A stretch of DNA of 24,831 nt, taken from NCBI GenBank assembly GCA_041648305.1, contig JBAZPI010000010.1, forward strand, positions 1 to 24,831, given 5' to 3'. The notes under the pieces are model-generated. The model saw only the letters and a program-made list of their open reading frames with translations. It was not told the origin of the DNA and did not search any database. Source of the stretch: JABILX01 sp041648305. Lineage in GTDB: Bacteria > Patescibacteriota > Gracilibacteria > UBA1369 > LOWO2-01-FULL-3. This document shows, in pieces, positions 21,213 through 24,831 of this stretch. The position numbers and the translations under genes were made by a program. Each line of letters starts with the position of its first letter. Within the stretch, counting starts at the first letter, position 1.

Positions 21213-21253
21213 TGTGTCACTCTAAATTTAATTCAATCAAACATCAATAATAC

Positions 21254-21481
21254 ATGAAAATCGCAGACAACGAAAACCCAAAGGAAAGATTCAAAAGATT
21301 AGCCACATACCGCACCAATGTAATATTAGACAAAGTACGAATTCTAGGGAACTGCTCTAATAGACAGTTATACGAATACCAAGCGGAAGATGTAGAAAAA
21401 ATGTTCAAGGTAATTGAGCAGGAGTTAAAACTGACAAAGGCAAAATTCCACATGAATGGTAAAAGAAAATTCGAACTGTAA
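21254..21481 (+). CDS. Small helical protein, first gene of the GHKL operon
   Basis: I cannot name a family. The 75-residue protein is basic and predicted all-helical: FKRLATYRTNVILDKVRILGNCSN, then YEYQAEDVEKMFKVIEQELKLTKAKF, joined by a short loop around Asn-Cys-Ser-Asn. The two-helix layout with a NCSN/YEY junction looks like a conserved stand-alone domain. It has no membrane segment. It precedes a winged-helix-like gene by 20 bases and would be the first product of the operon. An adaptor or regulator role is inference. Like the rest of this operon it favours AGA, ATA and TTA codons, unlike the flanking genes. Confidence 0.75.
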   Translation: MKIADNENPKERFKRLATYRTNVILDKVRILGNCSNRQLYEYQAEDVEKMFKVIEQELKLTKAKFHMNGKRKFEL

Positions 21482-21501
21482 TATCATATTAAATCAAAAT
21501 C

Positions 21502-22188
21502 ATGGAAGAAAAATTTGATACAGAAAATTATAAGAAAATACCGTATGACGACCTGTTTATATTTGCTCTTTACTCGGTAATCCAAGAAGGACTAGATGCT
21601 AATTTTGAAAATGCCGTTGTTAAATGCTATATGCTTTTTCCTAAAAGATTCGGACTTCCTGGCTATATGGAGAAATATCCAGATTCTTCACAGGTAGAGA
21701 AGAGTTGGCTAAGATGTAGAACAGATAAAGGATTAATCACAGGGAATAAAGCACAAGGTTTTGAAATAACTTCGAGGGGAATAGAAGTTATACAGAAAAC
21801 ACAGAAAAAATTAAAAGGAAATTTAATCAATACAAAAAAGCTACTAGGATTAAAAGGGGACCGCAGAACGAAGATGGGACGCCTGGTAAAACAAATAGAA
21901 AAAAACCTAATATTCAAGTCATTCTTAAAAAACGGCCAAAATATTGAAATTAGTGACTATGAATTCTGCGATTTGATTTACACTACCTTAGATTCCTTAC
22001 CGGAAACCAGAAGAAAGAATCTACAACAATTAAAAAACGCTGTAGGAGATTATAATAGGACAGATATGGAAGATTTTCTAAATTTTTGTGAAGAAAAGTT
22101 CACGCACCTACTCTTCTCAAGCAAAGAGATGGAGAATGAATACGTGGGAGGAATGCGCAAAAGAAAAATTAAAACAAGAAAATCATGA
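21502..22188 (+). CDS. Winged-helix-like protein of the GHKL operon
   Basis: The 228-residue protein has an N-terminal domain (about 15-95) that looks like a winged helix: DLFIFALYSVIQEG, then FENAVVKCYMLFPKRFGLPGY, then SQVEKSWLRCRTDKGLITGNKAQGFEITSRG, which reads as helix-helix-recognition helix-wing. The middle (about 95-150) is strongly basic. The C-terminal part (about 150-215) is helical with SDYEFCDLIYTTLDS and MEDFLNFCEEKF. It ends in a Lys/Arg-rich tail. I know no function for it. DNA binding, as a regulator or as the targeting subunit of a complex with the ATPase, is the likely role. Its stop overlaps the ATPase start by four bases (ATGA). Confidence 0.75.
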   Translation: MEEKFDTENYKKIPYDDLFIFALYSVIQEGLDANFENAVVKCYMLFPKRFGLPGYMEKYPDSSQVEKSWLRCRTDKGLITGNKAQGFEITSRGIEVIQKTQKKLKGNLINTKKLLGLKGDRRTKMGRLVKQIEKNLIFKSFLKNGQNIEISDYEFCDLIYTTLDSLPETRRKNLQQLKNAVGDYNRTDMEDFLNFCEEKFTHLLFSSKEMENEYVGGMRKRKIKTRKS

Positions 22189-24092
22189 GTATAGCAATAA
22201 GCAGGAAACTACATATAGAAGATCGCGTAGCGGAACAACAGGCGCAAGCCACCATAAAAAACAATCCAATATTAGCTTTGATTGAACTGATAACAAACAG
22301 TGACGATTCCTATAGACGTCTTGAAGATTCGGGATTTAAAACTGACGGGAAAATAATAGTTGAATTAATTCGAAAACATGAAAAATCAGAAATTCGAGTA
22401 ATAGATAACGCTGAAGGATTTGATGAAAGTACAATGGATGAAAGGGTTGGAGGGTATGGTGGTGATACCAGCGGATTTTCGGAAACAAAAGCAGGTCGAG
22501 GATATTGGGGTCGTGGGTTGAAAGAAGCAATGATTGCTATGGGGTTTGGATCAGTGGAATCTATAAAGAATGGATATTTCCACACATGTAAGCTAGAAAA
22601 GCTAAACTACAACAGAAATGACCCCGTCAAAGTCACTCCAACAATCAGAAATTATTCAGGAATAAAAGAAAACGGGACAGCTATTACCCTCAAAATAACA
22701 AACAAAAAAATCCGCATCCCACAATTCGAAACCCTTAAACACTCCTTAGAATATTATTATAGTCTACGTAATATAATGAACAGCAACTCACGCGAAGTAA
22801 TACTGATAGAAAAGAAATCCCGTAATGAAATAAAACGAAAAGAAAAACTCTCTTATATACTGCCAAAGGGAGATCTATATATACGAAAAGCAATCCCTCT
22901 CACAGAATTTGAAGGAGCAAAGATTGAATTAGAAATGTATCGAGCCACAGAACCTTTGAGCGGTTATGATGATGAAGGCCCATTACGAGAAAATGGGGTC
23001 TTAATTTGCTCAAAAGGGGCAATATTTGACTTAACGTTAACAAGGAAATTTGAGGGTAATGCTCATGCTTCTTGTATCTTCGGACATGCAACTTGCGATC
23101 ACATCGATCATCTTCTAAGAACAAAAAAAGAGCCTGTGGCAAGATCTGATAGAACAGGACTCGACTGGACTCATCCTTTCGTAAGGTGCATAGAGAAAGA
23201 ATTAAGCAAAGAAATAGAGAATTTCGTCAGAGAAGAAGAAAAAAAGACCAAAGAAAATATAAAGAAATTAGAAAACGAAAAAACTAGAAAAAGATACGAA
23301 GCTTCTCTCCCTAAACTCAATGATATCGCAAAAGAAGAATTAGGAAAAGATGAAGGCGGTGGTGAGGGAGATGATAATGAACGACTTCAGAAATTACCTC
23401 CCAACGGATTTGATTTCATGCCAGATTATGTCCAAATAATTGTCGATAAAGAATCAACACTAACTTTAAAAGCCCTTATACCCAAACCAATAGCCTCAGG
23501 GGCAACAGCAAAGATTTACAGCGACACAAAAGAGATTATCGTTATTGATGAAACTCTTAATCTGGACGAAAAAAACGCAAATCCCGAAAACGGATTACTA
23601 ATAAGTCATATAAAAATTATTGGCAAACAGGTAGGGGCTGAAGGCATCATTACCGCTGAAATAGAGGGCCGAAAAGCAGAAATATTAGTCAAAGTTATAT
23701 CAAGAAGAAAAACACCAACACCACACGAAAAAACGAAAAGTGGAGGTCTTTTTAAAGATTTTGAATTTAGCCCTACCGCAGACCCAAATCAACGCGTTAG
23801 ATTCGAAAGGCCTAATGGAAAAATAGTGATAGCTACAAGAGCCCCTTCGGTCGCTACATACTTCGGACTAAATGGAGAGGGACAAGAGGAAGGACACTGC
23901 CAAGTTATGCTAGCCGAACTTGTCATAGAAGCAGTTTGTAGAGAAATCGCACATAGAAAAGTCGAATCAGGTAAAGAACCGTTCCTTGGAGAAGCCTCCG
24001 AGGCAATGAATGTTGTGCACAATAGACTGATAAACAAATATGCAAAAAAAATCCACGATCTATTAGTGGAAAAGAAATATCATAAATCTTAA
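22185..24092 (+). CDS. GHKL (Hsp90/MutL/MORC-type) ATPase with C-terminal Ig-like and conserved domains
   Basis: The 635-residue protein has all four GHKL ATP-binding motifs: N box with Glu34 and Asn38 in IELITNSDDS, G1 Asp74 in DNAEGF (first Gly replaced by Ala), lid GRGYWGRGLKEA (104-115) and the GTAI motif (164-167). A transducer-like region follows to about 335, ending in VARSDRTGLDWTHPF (318-331). Then come a charged coiled coil (338-378), an acidic Gly-rich linker (385-400), an Ig-like beta domain (about 412-505) and a C-terminal domain with GKIVIATRAPSVATYF and QVMLAELVIEAVCREIA (about 545-590). Dimerisation and ATP-driven clamping are known for the superfamily. It has no membrane segment or nuclease motif that I can see. 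It is translationally coupled to the winged-helix gene. A defence or conflict role is inference. Confidence 0.85.
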   Translation: MSIAISRKLHIEDRVAEQQAQATIKNNPILALIELITNSDDSYRRLEDSGFKTDGKIIVELIRKHEKSEIRVIDNAEGFDESTMDERVGGYGGDTSGFSETKAGRGYWGRGLKEAMIAMGFGSVESIKNGYFHTCKLEKLNYNRNDPVKVTPTIRNYSGIKENGTAITLKITNKKIRIPQFETLKHSLEYYYSLRNIMNSNSREVILIEKKSRNEIKRKEKLSYILPKGDLYIRKAIPLTEFEGAKIELEMYRATEPLSGYDDEGPLRENGVLICSKGAIFDLTLTRKFEGNAHASCIFGHATCDHIDHLLRTKKEPVARSDRTGLDWTHPFVRCIEKELSKEIENFVREEEKKTKENIKKLENEKTRKRYEASLPKLNDIAKEELGKDEGGGEGDDNERLQKLPPNGFDFMPDYVQIIVDKESTLTLKALIPKPIASGATAKIYSDTKEIIVIDETLNLDEKNANPENGLLISHIKIIGKQVGAEGIITAEIEGRKAEILVKVISRRKTPTPHEKTKSGGLFKDFEFSPTADPNQRVRFERPNGKIVIATRAPSVATYFGLNGEGQEEGHCQVMLAELVIEAVCREIAHRKVESGKEPFLGEASEAMNVVHNRLINKYAKKIHDLLVEKKYHKS

Positions 24093-24155
24093 TCAAAAAT
24101 TTTCAATCGTATATCCCCCAACCACTCAAAAACTCCCCCCCGCCCCCGTCCCATT

Positions 24156-24831
24156 CTAAAACCTCACCCCGTACCCGCCGGCTCCAGCCACCCCCCCCGC
24201 CTCCTCCTTCCCATGTGCCTCCGATCCATTCTCCGGTACGACCTTCCACGAAATCTGCGACTCCAAACGACCCGGCACGCCGAACCCGCTCGCCTTCGGA
24301 TGCCCCCCGCCTCCAAACTCACGTGCAACTTCGCTCAAATTCACATCCTCCCTTTGTGTCCGAAGCGACCCCTTCACGATCCCCTTCTCATCCTCGCTCA
24401 ACAAAACGCAGTACTTACTCCCCGGCACGGCGTTCAAATAATCAATCACGCCGCCAGTATCCCCAGACCCCGCCCCGCAAACCGAATAGTCGTGCCGCCC
24501 AACCGCAGAAACAGTCACCTCGTCTTCGTTCACATACGTCCTCTCAAGAATTCTGCCCCATAATCGGAGTTTATTCACAGGCGTGGTATGAAAAAGTTCT
24601 TTCGCAATCCGCCTTATATTCGCACCATGCGCCATAAGCTCGGACGCGACTTTCAGCACGTATTCGTCGACGTTCGAATGCATAAAACTGCCCGTATCAA
24701 AATAAAGACCGTGCATCAGCGCGGTCGCGATATCCTTATCAAGTTCCCATCCCGCAAAACGAATAAAAAAGAAAATAATAAACGCAGTCGCAGCCGCGCT
24801 CGGATCGACAATATTCACAGTCCCGTATCCG
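24156..24831 (-). CDS. DHH-family phosphoesterase (NrnA-like), 3' part
   Basis: The first part of the gene lies beyond the right edge; about 225 codons are visible. The segment starts inside the DHH domain (TVNIVDPSAAATAF), followed by ALMHGLYFDTGSFMHSNV, and contains a DHHA1 domain ending in the nucleic-acid-binding EFGGGGHPKASGFG. This is the layout of NrnA-type nanoRNase/pAp phosphatases, which degrade short oligoribonucleotides and 3'-phosphoadenosine 5'-phosphate, or of related cyclic dinucleotide phosphodiesterases. The C-terminal tail is Gly/Ala-rich (EEAGGVAGAGGYG), like the insertions in other enzymes of this window. The GTG at 24818 is not the true start. The 63 bases to the GHKL operon hold only C-rich sequence. 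Confidence 0.85.
   Translation of the reverse strand, partial: GYGTVNIVDPSAAATAFIIFFFIRFAGWELDKDIATALMHGLYFDTGSFMHSNVDEYVLKVASELMAHGANIRRIAKELFHTTPVNKLRLWGRILERTYVNEDEVTVSAVGRHDYSVCGAGSGDTGGVIDYLNAVPGSKYCVLLSEDEKGIVKGSLRTQREDVNLSEVAREFGGGGHPKASGFGVPGRLESQISWKVVPENGSEAHGKEEAGGVAGAGGYGVRF

Noticed and set aside
1746..22188. Alternative genetic code with TGA as glycine, as in Gracilibacteria
   Set aside because: TGA terminates the nucleotidyltransferase, its partner, the antitoxin and the winged-helix gene at sensible positions, several in ATGA overlaps, and no conserved protein here has an internal TGA.

Overview
The window looks like a small-genome bacterium of the Candidate Phyla Radiation; my best guess is Peregrinibacteria or a relative, at moderate confidence. 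TGA is an ordinary stop here, so the recoded Gracilibacteria/Absconditabacteria are excluded. Shine-Dalgarno sequences are essentially absent. Several promoters place the transcription start on the ATG itself, so leaderless mRNAs appear common. Many conserved enzymes also carry lineage-specific Gly/Ala-rich loop insertions.

Left part (1-11.4 kb): the start of a probable O-antigen-ligase-like membrane protein runs off the left edge. It is followed by a small unknown gene and the vitamin B6 synthase pair pdxT and pdxS. These two are separated by an oppositely oriented nucleotidyltransferase and a 49-codon partner. A Phd-PIN toxin-antitoxin pair follows, with a self-complementary operator inside its promoter. 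Next come a structured repeat cluster (about 3766-3973), a long carB, a NIF3/YqfO-type small domain protein, a putative HExxH metalloprotein, a class III aminotransferase, a DUF1287 protein that starts at the CCA end of a tRNA-Pro gene, a tRNA-Leu and a YgjP-type metallopeptidase.

Middle (11.6-21.1 kb): a ten-gene type IV pilus operon on the minus strand. In order of transcription it holds pilB, pilC, a GspH-like pseudopilin, a large prepilin carrying an LVIVD beta-propeller, a PilW/GspJ-like pseudopilin, a PilX-like one, a natural PilM-PilN fusion, pilO, a small membrane protein and the major pilin. The pilin has its own promoter and a strong terminator. No pilT or prepilin peptidase gene is present in the window.

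Right part (21.1-24.8 kb): a visibly AT-rich, plus-strand three-gene operon lies between the pilus operon and the 3' part of a DHH phosphoesterase gene. It encodes a 75-residue protein, a winged-helix-like protein and a 635-residue GHKL (Hsp90/MutL/MORC-type) ATPase. The genes are tightly spaced behind one promoter. Composition and layout suggest a horizontally acquired conflict or defence module, and it is the best candidate here for an undescribed system.
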